A stretch of DNA of 60,578 nucleotides from an uncultured Pseudanabaenaceae cyanobacterium. Its GTDB lineage: Bacteria > Cyanobacteriota > Cyanobacteriia > PCC-9006 > JAAUQQ01. A program made the translations under genes and the position numbers. The notes beneath the pieces were generated by a model that was given only the letters and a program-made list of their open reading frames with translations, did not search any database and was not told the origin of the DNA. Below are positions 42,388-51,676 of this stretch, piece after piece. The DNA is taken from NCBI GenBank assembly GCA_937949725.1, contig CALECT010000109.1, positions 1-60,578 of the forward strand, given 5' to 3'. Position 1 is the first letter of the stretch. Each line of letters opens with the position of its first letter.

Positions 42388-45234
42388 TTAGCTGGCACTT
42401 TCTACTTTGAACGCGTTCACTGACTGTTGAAGTTGCTCTGTAATTTCTGCCGTCGTCTGTAGAGAATCAGAGACCTCTCGGGATGCATGGGAGGACTCGG
42501 TGGAGACTTGGGCCACTTGAGCCATCATTTGTTTGACCTGTTCGGACACGTTGGCCTGGGCCGTTGTTTCGGTTGAAATCCGTTGGAAAGCGCCGTTCAC
42601 TTCGCGGGAGACTTCCAGAATTTGCTCCAAACTCTTTTTGGCCTCTTCCACAGAGCGAGTGCCCTCGACTACCTGACTGGTACTGGTTTCCATAGCTTCC
42701 ACAACGTTGCTGGTTTCCGTTTGAATCGCCGCAATGATTTGCTCAATTTCCTTGGTGGCCAGGGCGGACTGGGCGGCTAGGGCACCCACTTCCTCTGCAA
42801 CCACAGCAAAGCCTCGACCTTCTTCCCCAGCGCGGGCTGCCTCAATACCGGCGTTCACGGCCAGGAGGTTGGTCTTCAAGGCAATTTGGTTAATGAGTTC
42901 AACCACCTTGGAAATTTGCTGGGAGGATTCGCCCAGGCGTTTGACCTGTTTGGCGGTGTCTGCGACGGTTTGGCGAACTTGGGAAATACTTTTCACTGTG
43001 CTTTCCATCGCTTCACCACCGGCCTTGGCTGTGGTCTCAGCTGTCTGAGAGGCTTGGGCAGCTTCGGTCGCCTGTTGGGCAACGTGTTGAAGGGTGTTGG
43101 TCATCTCCTCAATGGATGCCAGGGTGATATTGATTTGGGTCGCCTGGGCGATGGAGTCTTGGGATAGCTTGCGAATTGAATCTCCATCGTTGCTGACCGA
43201 ACTGTTGACTTGGCCCGAAGCATCTTTCACCTGGGTCACAATCTCTCGCAGGTTCTCCACAATGGCGTTGAAGAAGTCGGCCACAATACCGATTTCACCA
43301 TCGGTGATTTGCGCTCGGACGGTGAGGTCACCACTGCTAGCCCCTTCAACGTCGGATAGGAGGGCTAGGAGTTCCCGTTGCAGGGTGGCGTTTTTGGTTT
43401 GGGCTGCTTGGGTTTGGGCTTGGGTTTGGAGAAAGCGCTCCACGGAGTTCAATGCCAGACTCAGGCGACTTGCAAACTGGGTGAGCTGGTTGACTTCATT
43501 TGTATTCCATTGCTGGGCTTGGTCACAGGCTTGGATGCTGAGCCAGCCGTAGCAGTCGTTGTTGACGATAACGGGGGCACAAAGGAGGGATTTAACCTCG
43601 AGGGACTGAAATTGCTGGAGGAGCTCAGTCGGGAAGTCGGTCTCGTTGAGATGGTTGTAAGCCTGGGCTTCCTGCTCTTCGCGGAATTGAGCCAACTGTT
43701 CGTCGGAGAAAGCGGGGGTTGTTTGGTCCAAGGCACCCTGTAGGTGAGGCTTTACGACTTCGGCCAGGATGCTGCTGCTATTGTCGGAGGAGAAGCGGGC
43801 GAAGGTGACGCGATCGCCCCCCATTTGTTGCTGAATTTCCTGGAGGACCTTTTCTAGGGGGATGGCGAGTTCGTCATTGCTTTGCAATCGACCTATCTCG
43901 GCCATTGTCGCTTCCATGCGGGCATCGGATTCCTGGCTGGCCAAGACGCTTTGGAGCTGATCCCCCATTTGGTTAATATTTTGACCCAGCAGGACCAGTT
44001 CGTCACCTTCCTTGGGGACATTTAGGCGAGCATCTAACTGACCCAGACCCATCTTTTCCACAACCTCGGCTGCCCTCAGTACAGGTTTGGTTGCTTGGCT
44101 AGCGAGGTAAACGGCAATAAGACTGATAATGCCTGTGACTGCTGCTGTGCCCAAGAGTAAGGCTATAAGTAACTGCTTCTGGGAGGCAAAGATGATCTCC
44201 TGGTCGGTGCTGATCATGGCAGACCACCCCAGGTCTGGGAGACCACTACGGGAGGAGAAAGGAGAAAAGCTGGCCAATTGAGTCTGGCCGTTATTTTGGT
44301 TAAGGGTGGAAACGTTACCGGCTTCGCTGGACTCCCACAAAGTATCTAGGTCGGCAAAGTCATCTGTTAGTTGAACACCGACTTGCTCTTTGTTGAGCGC
44401 TTCAATAATGGTTCCAGTTGCATCGACAATATATGGCTGTTCACCGTTTTCATCAAAGCTTTCTAGAATGGAGTCGAGGGCGCTGGTTAGCATACGGCTT
44501 CTGGCAACGCCAATCATTGTGCCGGTTTCACTATCGAAAATTGGAGCTGCGAGATACACCACAGCTTCGCCCGTTGTACTAGAGATTTTGGGTTGGCTAA
44601 TGTGGGGCTTTTGGGTCTTAAGAACCGCTTGAATATAGTCTCGGTCCGCGTGGTTATCGAGTACTTTTCCGTCGGTGGATTGAGCAATGACATCCCCGGC
44701 GAGATCGAAAGCCGCGATGCTGGAGTAGACACCAGCCTTTTTGCGGTAGAACTCTAATTGCTCCTGCTTTTCTGCAAGGCTCATGTTGGCCCGCACATTG
44801 GGGTTGGTGAGAAAGGGGAACTGGGCCACCACCTGAATATTGCTGTAACGCTCAAACATAAAGGCGTTCGTACGTTCAGCCATTCCATTGGCTCGCGCCA
44901 GGGATGCAGCAGATAATTTTGTTTCGAGTGCTGTGGAGCTGAGGTTGTAGGCCAAGCTGCCGAGGGTTAGCGTTGGCAGTGTGGCGAGCAGAATTGCCGT
45001 CAAGGTTGCTTTGCCTTTTAGGCCCAGTCGTTTCTGGAAGGAGCCTTTACTGGGAGCGGTACGACCGTTATTGAGGGGAGCTGGCGTGGCTGGAGAGACT
45101 TTTTCCAGATTTTTGACAACCTCCGAAGCGACCGCTTGAAAGTCTTCAGGGTGGGGTGCCAGTTTGTTTAAATCTGGAATGCTGGCCTCATCTCCTGTAG
45201 CAGCATTGGGGTGGACTTCATTGGGATTAACCAT
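42388..45234 (-). CDS. Methyl-accepting chemotaxis protein (Cache-HAMP-GAF-MCP signal)
   Basis: 948 residues, ATG at 45234. A cytosolic N-terminal extension of about 75 residues precedes membrane helix 1 ([20 protein letters not shown]). The periplasmic region (about 100-340) looks like a Cache sensor ([40 protein letters not shown]). Membrane helix 2 is [25 protein letters not shown] domain, a GAF at about 445-595 without bilin-binding cysteine, and the signalling hairpin tip [20 protein letters not shown] with [15 protein letters not shown] follow. It is a PilJ/PixJ-position receptor; without a chromophore site it more likely senses a ligand than light. Confidence 0.95.
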   Translation of the reverse strand: MVNPNEVHPNAATGDEASIPDLNKLAPHPEDFQAVASEVVKNLEKVSPATPAPLNNGRTAPSKGSFQKRLGLKGKATLTAILLATLPTLTLGSLAYNLSSTALETKLSAASLARANGMAERTNAFMFERYSNIQVVAQFPFLTNPNVRANMSLAEKQEQLEFYRKKAGVYSSIAAFDLAGDVIAQSTDGKVLDNHADRDYIQAVLKTQKPHISQPKISSTTGEAVVYLAAPIFDSETGTMIGVARSRMLTSALDSILESFDENGEQPYIVDATGTIIEALNKEQVGVQLTDDFADLDTLWESSEAGNVSTLNQNNGQTQLASFSPFSSRSGLPDLGWSAMISTDQEIIFASQKQLLIALLLGTAAVTGIISLIAVYLASQATKPVLRAAEVVEKMGLGQLDARLNVPKEGDELVLLGQNINQMGDQLQSVLASQESDARMEATMAEIGRLQSNDELAIPLEKVLQEIQQQMGGDRVTFARFSSDNSSSILAEVVKPHLQGALDQTTPAFSDEQLAQFREEQEAQAYNHLNETDFPTELLQQFQSLEVKSLLCAPVIVNNDCYGWLSIQACDQAQQWNTNEVNQLTQFASRLSLALNSVERFLQTQAQTQAAQTKNATLQRELLALLSDVEGASSGDLTVRAQITDGEIGIVADFFNAIVENLREIVTQVKDASGQVNSSVSNDGDSIRKLSQDSIAQATQINITLASIEEMTNTLQHVAQQATEAAQASQTAETTAKAGGEAMESTVKSISQVRQTVADTAKQVKRLGESSQQISKVVELINQIALKTNLLAVNAGIEAARAGEEGRGFAVVAEEVGALAAQSALATKEIEQIIAAIQTETSNVVEAMETSTSQVVEGTRSVEEAKKSLEQILEVSREVNGAFQRISTETTAQANVSEQVKQMMAQVAQVSTESSHASREVSDSLQTTAEITEQLQQSVNAFKVESAS

Positions 45235-45597
45235 GTTGTAAAACCTTGGGTGGAATAACTAGCAAAGAGAAATTGGGAAGCGCAATAAAGCACACAAAGA
45301 GATTGAGCCACGCCAGGCTTGTTGCCCTGAGGAGACATCGGCAAATGAATGTTCTGAGACAAGCGATGTTAGAGTCACTGTCTCTCACCTGTTAAAACAG
45401 GTCTTTTTCCTCAAGGAGCGGTTGGCTATGGCTCTTGGGAAAGACCGTTGACTGAATGTTGTTTCAGCGCTTGGGCTTGGAGGTTGGACTAGGCAGGAAA
45501 AGTGCTGGTGCAAGACTTTTTCCACAGGCTGTGAAAAACTGTGGAAAAACTAGAAATAGCTGTGTAAAACCTGGGGGAAAGTCTGGGGAAAACCGAG
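45235..45597. other. Gap between cheW and mcp
   Basis: 363 bases without a gene. It contains a short stem (ACCTGTT with AACAGGT, 45387-45402) followed by CTTTTTCC on the plus strand, and the DnaA-box-like cluster at 45517-45592. Confidence 0.5.
45517..45592. promoter_or_regulatory. Cluster of DnaA-box-like 9-mers
   Basis: Exact TTTTCCACA occurs at 45518-45526 on plus and 45540-45548 on minus. One-mismatch versions occur on minus at 45530-45538, 45561-45569 and near 45583-45591. TTTTCCACA is the box I know for cyanobacterial DnaA. No dnaA or dnaN gene is nearby, so a chromosome origin is not supported by context. Confidence 0.55.
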
Positions 45598-46356
45598 CTA
45601 GGCTAGATAGCCGCTGTAGCTTGAAATTGCCTCTGCATCTAGGACTAAGAGCATTTCTTCCTCCTGGGGAGTACAGCCCTTGAGGTAGGGGATAAGCCCT
45701 GGGGAAAGCTGGTGGTCCAGGGCGGATTGAATGGTTTCTGTGGAAAACCGAGTGACGCCTTGGACTTCTTTAACGGCTAAGCCGATGGATTTATCGTTTA
45801 CCCGTAGGATCGCCAAATGGTAGTCGGGCGATCGCGGATCAAGCGGTGTCAGGCCAAAAAGCTGTGGTAAATCCAGTACCCAAAAGATTCGGCTGCGGTG
45901 ATTGAGCAATCCCATCACAGCAGCTGGCATGTTGGGCATGACGGTCAAACGTTGCTGAGGAATGACCAATACCTCCTGGGCTTGGTCAGTATTGACAGCA
46001 GCTAAATGGTTGTCATCTAGTCGCAGGCGGATATAGGGATTTCCTGTGGCCTTGGCATTACCTTCTCCCTGGGTGGTGATGGTTGGAATGGAGGCCAAGG
46101 CAATTTCTGTGGCTAGGGCAACTGTTTTGCTAACGGCAGTTTCTCCTGTTGTTGTGTCTGCTACAGTCTGGTTTGTCACAGACTGGGGAGCAATTTCCCC
46201 ATGGGAGTAAGCTGCGGTGGTCTCGTTTGCAAGGGGCGTGGCGATGGTGTCGGGAGCCTGCTTTGCAATCGCCGTTGTACTGCCATCCCCATCAGCTGGT
46301 GCCAAGACCGCCTCTAGTGCTTCTAGCTCCAGTCCATCGTTTGCTGAATTCACCAT
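45598..46356 (-). CDS. CheW-domain adaptor (PilI/PixI-like)
   Basis: 252 residues from the ATG at 46356; an earlier start at 46389 would overlap the preceding gene. The first ~100 residues are acidic and Ala/Thr-rich; the C-terminal 160 are a CheW domain (PYIRLRLDDNHLAAVNTDQA, MPAAVMGLLNHRSRIFWVLD, LRVNDKSIGLAVKEVQGVTR). It should link the MCP to the CheA kinase. It is eight bases downstream of the PilH-like gene. Confidence 0.88.
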   Translation of the reverse strand: MVNSANDGLELEALEAVLAPADGDGSTTAIAKQAPDTIATPLANETTAAYSHGEIAPQSVTNQTVADTTTGETAVSKTVALATEIALASIPTITTQGEGNAKATGNPYIRLRLDDNHLAAVNTDQAQEVLVIPQQRLTVMPNMPAAVMGLLNHRSRIFWVLDLPQLFGLTPLDPRSPDYHLAILRVNDKSIGLAVKEVQGVTRFSTETIQSALDHQLSPGLIPYLKGCTPQEEEMLLVLDAEAISSYSGYLA

Positions 46357-46363
46357 GATTGCT

Positions 46364-46726
46364 TTACCCCACGATGGAAGTGACCGCATTGACGATCTCT
46401 TCCTTGCTGTAGGGTTTGGTGATGTAGACTTTTATGCCTTGCTTCATTCCCCAGAGGCGATCGAGTTCCTGGTTCTTGGACGTACAAGCAATGACGGGCA
46501 ATGCTTCAGTCTTGGGGTTCTTCTTTAGATTGCGGCATAGCTCTAACCCGCTCATACCAGGCATTACCAGGTCTGTCACCACGAGGTCAGGTTCATTAGA
46601 CTCTAGCTTTTGCAAGGCCTCATTGCCGTTGCTGGCATCAATAACGAGGTGACCCGCATCCTGGAGATAGCCCGTCATGAGTTCGCGTTCGGAGGCGGTA
46701 TCTTCGACGAGGAGAATAGTAGCCAT
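46364..46726 (-). CDS. Single-domain response regulator (PilH/PixH-like)
   Basis: 120 residues, ATG at 46726. Receiver only: VEDTASERELM, phosphoacceptor D52 in VVTDLVMPG, and Lys in ITKPYSKEE. CheY-type output of the operon's kinase. Located second in the operon, as pilH/pixH are in cyanobacterial phototaxis clusters. Confidence 0.93.
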   Translation of the reverse strand: MATILLVEDTASERELMTGYLQDAGHLVIDASNGNEALQKLESNEPDLVVTDLVMPGMSGLELCRNLKKNPKTEALPVIACTSKNQELDRLWGMKQGIKVYITKPYSKEEIVNAVTSIVG

Positions 46727-46924
46727 GGTTGATCGAATGTTGAAGATTTGAACTGTGGGGATGGTGAATGTCTTTATGGGACAGGCTCATCCCATCACAG
46801 GCTGGCAAAGTAACGGGTAGTGCAAAATTAAAGCTGACTCTGAGGCAAGCTATTGGATGACCTTTTGGGTTGCAAAAGCCATGCGATAACCTGCCTAAAT
46901 AATTGCGAACATCAGTCGATAGAC

Positions 46925-48193
46925 TTAGTCGCTCAAATAGCGCAATACGATTTGCAGTAGGTCTTTCTGAGTGAAGGGTTTGGTCAGGTAATCTGTTGTA
47001 CCTGCCATTTTGGCTCGGGCCCGGTCTAGGAGACCTTTATTGCCAGTGACCATCACCACAGGGATATGCTTGAGCAGAGATGATTTACGAATCATCGTGC
47101 AAACCTGATAGCCATCTAAGGTCGGCATGCTGGCATCCAGCAAAATCAGATCTGGCTTAATCGATATGATTTTCATCAACGCCTTTTGGGAGTCCTCGAT
47201 CATCGTAATTTCGAAGAGCTCTTGCTGGAGAAACCGTTGAATTTCTCGCAGCACGGTGGGGCTGTCGTCAATACAGACCACTTTCCAGGTGCGCTGTTGG
47301 GAAGAACTACTGTCACTATTTGCATTGAGGAAGCTGCTATTTGCCAAAGAGCTGCTGCTGAGTGGACCTGAACTAGGACTGCCGCTAGATAAAGGAGCGT
47401 TGGACTCGGAGGTCTTGATATGGGCTTTACTCAGGCTGGGCAATTGGTCATGGGGGCTGAGAGGCTCCCGCAGGATAATGATGCCTTCGCTAATCAGAGG
47501 GCCAAAGCGCCGACAGAGCGCGAGCTCATCTTGCTGTAGCAGCATGGCAAGCTGGCGGAAATTGAATCCTAGTAGCAAGCGAGAGAGCTTCTCAGCCATC
47601 TTGGGTGACAGCTTTTGACGGGCTCGCTCTTCCCCAATCAGGTAGGGACGCTGATAGGGAGAGCTAATACGAGGGGCCATGGCATTCCACTGGTCCAGCC
47701 GATCCCACATCCGATGCCAGAGCGATTCCAGCTCGAGCTGACAAATGCTAGGGAGCTCACCCATGGAACGGGTATGGACTTCGTAATCCCCTTCTGGCAG
47801 AAGCAGATAGCTTTCCAGCACTTCCGCTGACATCTTGCTAGCTAGGTTAGAGAGGGAGGCACCATCACAGTGTCCCTGGTCTATCAACCAGCGCAGTGCC
47901 TGGTAGTCTGCCGTGAAATTTTCTGGTGGGGCGTCCTGCTCCATCTGCCTAACCTGTGCCCGCAGTTCACTGTTGGACAGGTCAGACATTTGAGGCAATC
48001 CTTTGAGGTAGCGTTCTAGGCGCTCAAAGGGGTCTGCATTATTGGTGGCATAGACAAGTTGGCCTCGTTGGACGTAGATGAACCACTCAAGAGTGGAATT
48101 TGCTACGTGTAAGCAGCCGCTTGTCAGTGTGGAGAGTTGGTCAACTAGCTCTGCAGGAGAGCAACGGGTTGGGGCGATACAGGTTTCCTGCAT
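46925..48193 (-). CDS. PatA-type response regulator (PilG/PixG-like), intact receiver
   Basis: 422 residues from the ATG at 48193; an ATG at 48211 adds six. The N-terminal DUF4388/PATAN-type region (about 10-260: LVDQLSTLTSGCLHVANSTL, GQLVYATNNADPFERLERYL) matches PatA/PilG proteins. The C-terminal receiver is complete, with CIDDSPTVLREIQ, the phosphoacceptor Asp near 349 in LILLDASMP, and YLTKPFTQ. First gene of the chemotaxis operon. In Synechocystis such proteins control pilus motor direction. A paralogue lies upstream at 49044. Confidence 0.92.
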   Translation of the reverse strand: MQETCIAPTRCSPAELVDQLSTLTSGCLHVANSTLEWFIYVQRGQLVYATNNADPFERLERYLKGLPQMSDLSNSELRAQVRQMEQDAPPENFTADYQALRWLIDQGHCDGASLSNLASKMSAEVLESYLLLPEGDYEVHTRSMGELPSICQLELESLWHRMWDRLDQWNAMAPRISSPYQRPYLIGEERARQKLSPKMAEKLSRLLLGFNFRQLAMLLQQDELALCRRFGPLISEGIIILREPLSPHDQLPSLSKAHIKTSESNAPLSSGSPSSGPLSSSSLANSSFLNANSDSSSSQQRTWKVVCIDDSPTVLREIQRFLQQELFEITMIEDSQKALMKIISIKPDLILLDASMPTLDGYQVCTMIRKSSLLKHIPVVMVTGNKGLLDRARAKMAGTTDYLTKPFTQKDLLQIVLRYLSD

Positions 48194-49043
48194 TAAAGGT
48201 AATCCTTGCACTGGAGCGTTTATGGCACCCTGCTCCGCAAGTTAAAACCTGACTCTATGAATTAGTAGGAGATATCAGCATTAGCTTGATTGAACCGTTT
48301 GTAGTTCAGAGAAGATTCCGCTAGATAGTTGTGTTTGGTTAAACTGCTATTTAAATCCTTGGCAAATAGGATTTAATAGGAATTTGGTGGATCGATGCTT
48401 AACTTTAATATGCCCGTATTTAGGTCAAGATCTCTATCGTTTTAGTTGACTAGTTTGTTGGTCATTTTGTTGGTTTTAGATAACTCGTATTACCACGTAG
48501 AATAGAGAATTTTATGATGAAATACTGACTCTAAAAGGCTTTCTGGGATTGGTCGTATTGTCTGATTTTACCCAATGCTTCCTCAGATTATTTCTACTTT
48601 TGTATGGGAGACTTTTGCTTATCCGGGGGCTCTGTCTCAGCATCTGTCGTTGGGGGATCTCTTGCTGAATTAGGATTGATAATCCTAATTGAACCTGAGT
48701 TCGACAGTCTTAAAACCAACCTCATCCCCTAGCCCCTTCTCCTAAGGGAGAAGGGAGACCGAACGAAGAAATAGGCTTTTTAGAGCCTTAATTTCCCCTC
48801 TCCCTAGGGAGAGGGGCCAGAGGTGAGGGCAGCTATAGCTTTGTCGAACTCAGGTTAATTGAGTCGCTCGTGAGTCGGTACCATTTTCATCTCTCGTAAC
48901 TTTAATGCTGTGACTTTCGAGTCTTCTTTAAGACTTTAAGGGGGCGCTGCTATTGTCTGGGATGCCACTGGGCAGTAGATCGTAATAATCCCCATCCAAG
49001 ATCTCTTGAATGGGGGTTTGAGTAAATTCTCGAATATTCAGCT
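48194..49043. other. Intergenic region with MITE copy 2
   Basis: 850 bases between the two PatA-type genes. The only defined feature is the MITE at 48692-48856. The promoter of the chemotaxis operon should lie within the first 200 bases but I could not place it. Confidence 0.5.
48692..48856. mobile_element. MITE copy 2, 15-bp inverted ends, AATTG target duplication
   Basis: AACCTGAGTTCGACA at 48692-48706 and its inverse at 48842-48856, flanked by AATTG at 48687-48691 and 48857-48861. 165 bp. The interior (paired CTCTCCCTAGGGAGAG-like segments) differs from copy 1, so the copies share ends only. Confidence 0.85.
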
Positions 49044-50351
49044 TTAGCTACTTAAATGTCGAAAAATAAGTGCTAATAAATCCTTTGCACTGTAAGGGCT
49101 TGCTAGCGTATCAGTTGCACCGGCCATTTTTATACGGGCACCGTCGAAGAGCCCTTTCTTTGATGTGACCAAAATAATCGGCGTGTTTTTCAGCAGGGGA
49201 GATTTTCGCATCAGGGTACAGAGTTCATAGCCATCTACCACGGGCATGTGGGCTTGAAGAAATACCAAGTCTGGGGGATTGTTTGTGAAGGCTGATAGGG
49301 CCTGGGTTGGATCTTGATGCTGTTCAATCGCGATCTCTGCATCTGCAATTAGGGGACTGATTGCATTCACCAGAATTTCTCCTGGATCAACGCAGGCCAG
49401 TCGCCAGGTTGCTGTAGTTGTACTGTCAATCCCCAGGGTGTCTTCAGAAGGCTCGGCTGAGGCTAGAGGGCCAATTTGGATTGCGGTGTGCTCAGGTTCG
49501 TCATGCTCGGGTTCGAAGGGGTCTTGATAGCTGACCTCTCTTGTTGTGTTGGAATTACTTTGACCATTACTGCTGGGATAGGGCAGTTTGTCGAAGGGAC
49601 TGAGGGGGGGACGCAGCAGGATAATTCGATCTGCCATCAGGGGATATAGCCGCTGGGCAAAGAGCAACTCGTCTTGGCCAACAATTGTGCCGAGCTGACG
49701 AAAGTTGAAACCGACGAGAAGTTTGCTGAGTTGTTTGACTCGGCGCTCTTTGAGGCGGGTGAGGGCCATGCTCTTGCTGGCTAGATAGGGCCGTTGGTAA
49801 GGCGATAGTAAATGGGGGCGGAGGCTATGCCAGACCTTGAGGCGTTCCTCCACCCGCTGGAGGAAGGGACCTAGGTTTAGCCGACAGAAGACTGGAAGAT
49901 TGGTGAGGGAGCGACGTTCCACTTGATAGTTTGCTTCGGGGAGCTGAATATAGCTTTCCATCACCTCTGCGGTGATCTTGCTGGCGAGGGTTCCAGCGGT
50001 GATGGAGTCCACGTATAGCTCACTTACAGCCCAAGACAGTGCCCCATAGTCGCTGCAAAGCCCTGTGGCGTTTTCTTGGGAGCGATAGTCTGCTTCATTG
50101 CCAAAGCGGCTGCGCATGTCATTGCGCACTTCCTTGGTTATGCCAGGGACAATGTCGGCTAGGCTTCTGAGGTATCGTTCCAACCGCTCGAAAGGGTCGG
50201 CGGTGTTGCTGGCATAGATGAGCTGCCCATCACCAAAATAAAGGTGCCAGGTAATGGCGCGATCGCTGATGCGCACATAGCTACTACTGATGTCCGCTGC
50301 ATCAAGCAGCGATCTGGGATTGCAATATTCAAATGCAACGGCGGTTTCCAC
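49044..50351 (-). CDS. PatA-type regulator with non-phosphorylatable receiver
   Basis: 435 residues, ATG at 50351. It is collinear with the gene at 46925: LLDAADISSSYVRISDRAIT, GQLIYASNTADPFERLERYL, a conserved LVGFNFRQLGTIVGQDELLF, and a C-terminal receiver. The receiver has lost its key residues: CVDPGE instead of CIDDSP, FLQAHMPVVDG with Gln where the phosphoacceptor Asp should be, and DTLASPYSA with the conserved Lys replaced. It is therefore probably a pseudoreceiver that acts by binding. Monocistronic, upstream of the operon in the same direction. Confidence 0.88.
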   Translation of the reverse strand: METAVAFEYCNPRSLLDAADISSSYVRISDRAITWHLYFGDGQLIYASNTADPFERLERYLRSLADIVPGITKEVRNDMRSRFGNEADYRSQENATGLCSDYGALSWAVSELYVDSITAGTLASKITAEVMESYIQLPEANYQVERRSLTNLPVFCRLNLGPFLQRVEERLKVWHSLRPHLLSPYQRPYLASKSMALTRLKERRVKQLSKLLVGFNFRQLGTIVGQDELLFAQRLYPLMADRIILLRPPLSPFDKLPYPSSNGQSNSNTTREVSYQDPFEPEHDEPEHTAIQIGPLASAEPSEDTLGIDSTTTATWRLACVDPGEILVNAISPLIADAEIAIEQHQDPTQALSAFTNNPPDLVFLQAHMPVVDGYELCTLMRKSPLLKNTPIILVTSKKGLFDGARIKMAGATDTLASPYSAKDLLALIFRHLSS

Positions 50352-50899
50352 GGGCGAATCCTATTCTTAGCGGCGCAATAAGAGACCTACGAGAGACCCT
50401 TTAACTTTGGTAAACCCTATGACCCAGGTGGAAGTGGCAATGGGAAAAGACGAGACGCTGTCTAAACCTTTGGACCATGCCTCACTTCTTTAATATGCCC
50501 GGAGTTGCTGGGAACTAAACCCTCGAATTTAGGACTGTATGGGAGTGATTCTATGCAGATCTTTCGATTTATGCCGTATTTGGGGGGACGAGAAGCAGAC
50601 TTACGATTTCGTCTAGAGTGCTTTGCTCTATGTTTTAACTGATACTCCTAGGCGCTACTACAGGGTGAAGACTCTCTCGCGAATGTGGCGTGATGACCCT
50701 CAGGAAACGGGGCTGCATGCAGGGGAAGCTGTCGTTTTAGGCTGTGATGTCCCCTGTTAAAGCATATTGTGCTGTGTGGGTTAAGTACTTGCTCGGGGTG
50801 GGTCGGTGGTTTGGATTGAGTTGTTATGCGTTTCTAACCTGGTATAGCTCCGGGGTCGGGGTTTATGTTAGATATTGAGACGTGTAACTTGCACTTGAA
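50352..50899. other. Divergent intergenic region without recognised feature
   Basis: 548 bases between divergent genes (PatA-type paralogue left, SRPBCC right). No open frame, hairpin or repeat stood out. Confidence 0.5.
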
Positions 50900-51520
50900 A
50901 TGTCAAACGTGGCCGATTTGTCACCAGCAGATTTTCAGATGGTTCAGGCCGAAACTGGCCCAGAGAATATTACTTTGTCCTGCCCTGTTGATCTTTCCAC
51001 GACGGCGGAAGGACGGCAGCGGGATTTGTGTGCGTCTGTGACAATCCCCTGCGCGATGGAGACGATTTGGCAGATTTTGACCAACTACGATGGCTTAGCA
51101 GATATTATCCCGAGCTTGGCAATCAGTCGTCGGCTACCCCATCCCGATGGAGACTCTGCTGATGGTAGAGGGAAGGTGCGTTTAGAGCAGGTTGGCTCTC
51201 AGAAGATTTTGAAGGTTAATTTCTCTGCTCGGGTCGTCCTGGATATGGAAGAGGACTATCCCACGGCGATCCATTTCGCCATGGTGGAAGGGGACTTTAA
51301 GCATATGAAGGGTTCCTGGAAGCTGGAAGCGCTGGAAGATGAAGGCGATCGCCCCAAGACTCGCCTGTCCTACTGCTTGAGTATTTTGCCGAAGCGAACG
51401 ATGCCAGTAAAAATGGTGGAAAATCGCTTGAGCCAGGACTTAGCAATCAACTTGCAGGCGATTTATCAGCAGGCGATCGCGGCAGCCTCCGGTGACGTTG
51501 AGTTAGCGACTGCTGTTTAG
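50900..51520 (+). CDS. SRPBCC (polyketide cyclase/START-like) family protein
   Basis: 206 residues, ATG at 50900. From about residue 40 it fits a START-like ligand-binding fold: ASVTIPCAMETIWQILTNYDGLADIIPSLA, VRLEQVGSQKILKVNFSARV, MVEGDFKHMKGSWKLEAL and the long C-terminal helix. These bind hydrophobic ligands; the ligand is unknown. The N-terminal 35 residues are a variable extension. Closed by its own terminator. Confidence 0.87.
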   Translation: MSNVADLSPADFQMVQAETGPENITLSCPVDLSTTAEGRQRDLCASVTIPCAMETIWQILTNYDGLADIIPSLAISRRLPHPDGDSADGRGKVRLEQVGSQKILKVNFSARVVLDMEEDYPTAIHFAMVEGDFKHMKGSWKLEALEDEGDRPKTRLSYCLSILPKRTMPVKMVENRLSQDLAINLQAIYQQAIAAASGDVELATAV

Positions 51521-51580
51521 CTTCATTGCTTTTGCCGCAGCAGCGAAGGTCTGGTTAGATTTCGCTTCAGGTCATAACTA

Positions 51581-51619
51581 CAAGCCCCTCCAATCAACGA
51601 TTGGAGGGGCTTGATTTTG
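51581..51619. terminator. Intrinsic terminator between convergent genes
   Basis: CAAGCCCCTCCAATC (51581-51595) pairs with GATTGGAGGGGCTTG (51599-51613), followed by ATTTTG. Confidence 0.85.
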
Positions 51620-51676
51620 TCGGCTAGACTCCCCCATCCATCTAGAGAGGGAGCCTGCCAGAGACTGGGGGAGAAG

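Noticed and set aside
45517..45592. DnaA-box cluster as chromosome origin
   Set aside because: No dnaA, dnaN or other origin-linked gene is nearby, and the AT-rich unwinding region is not evident.
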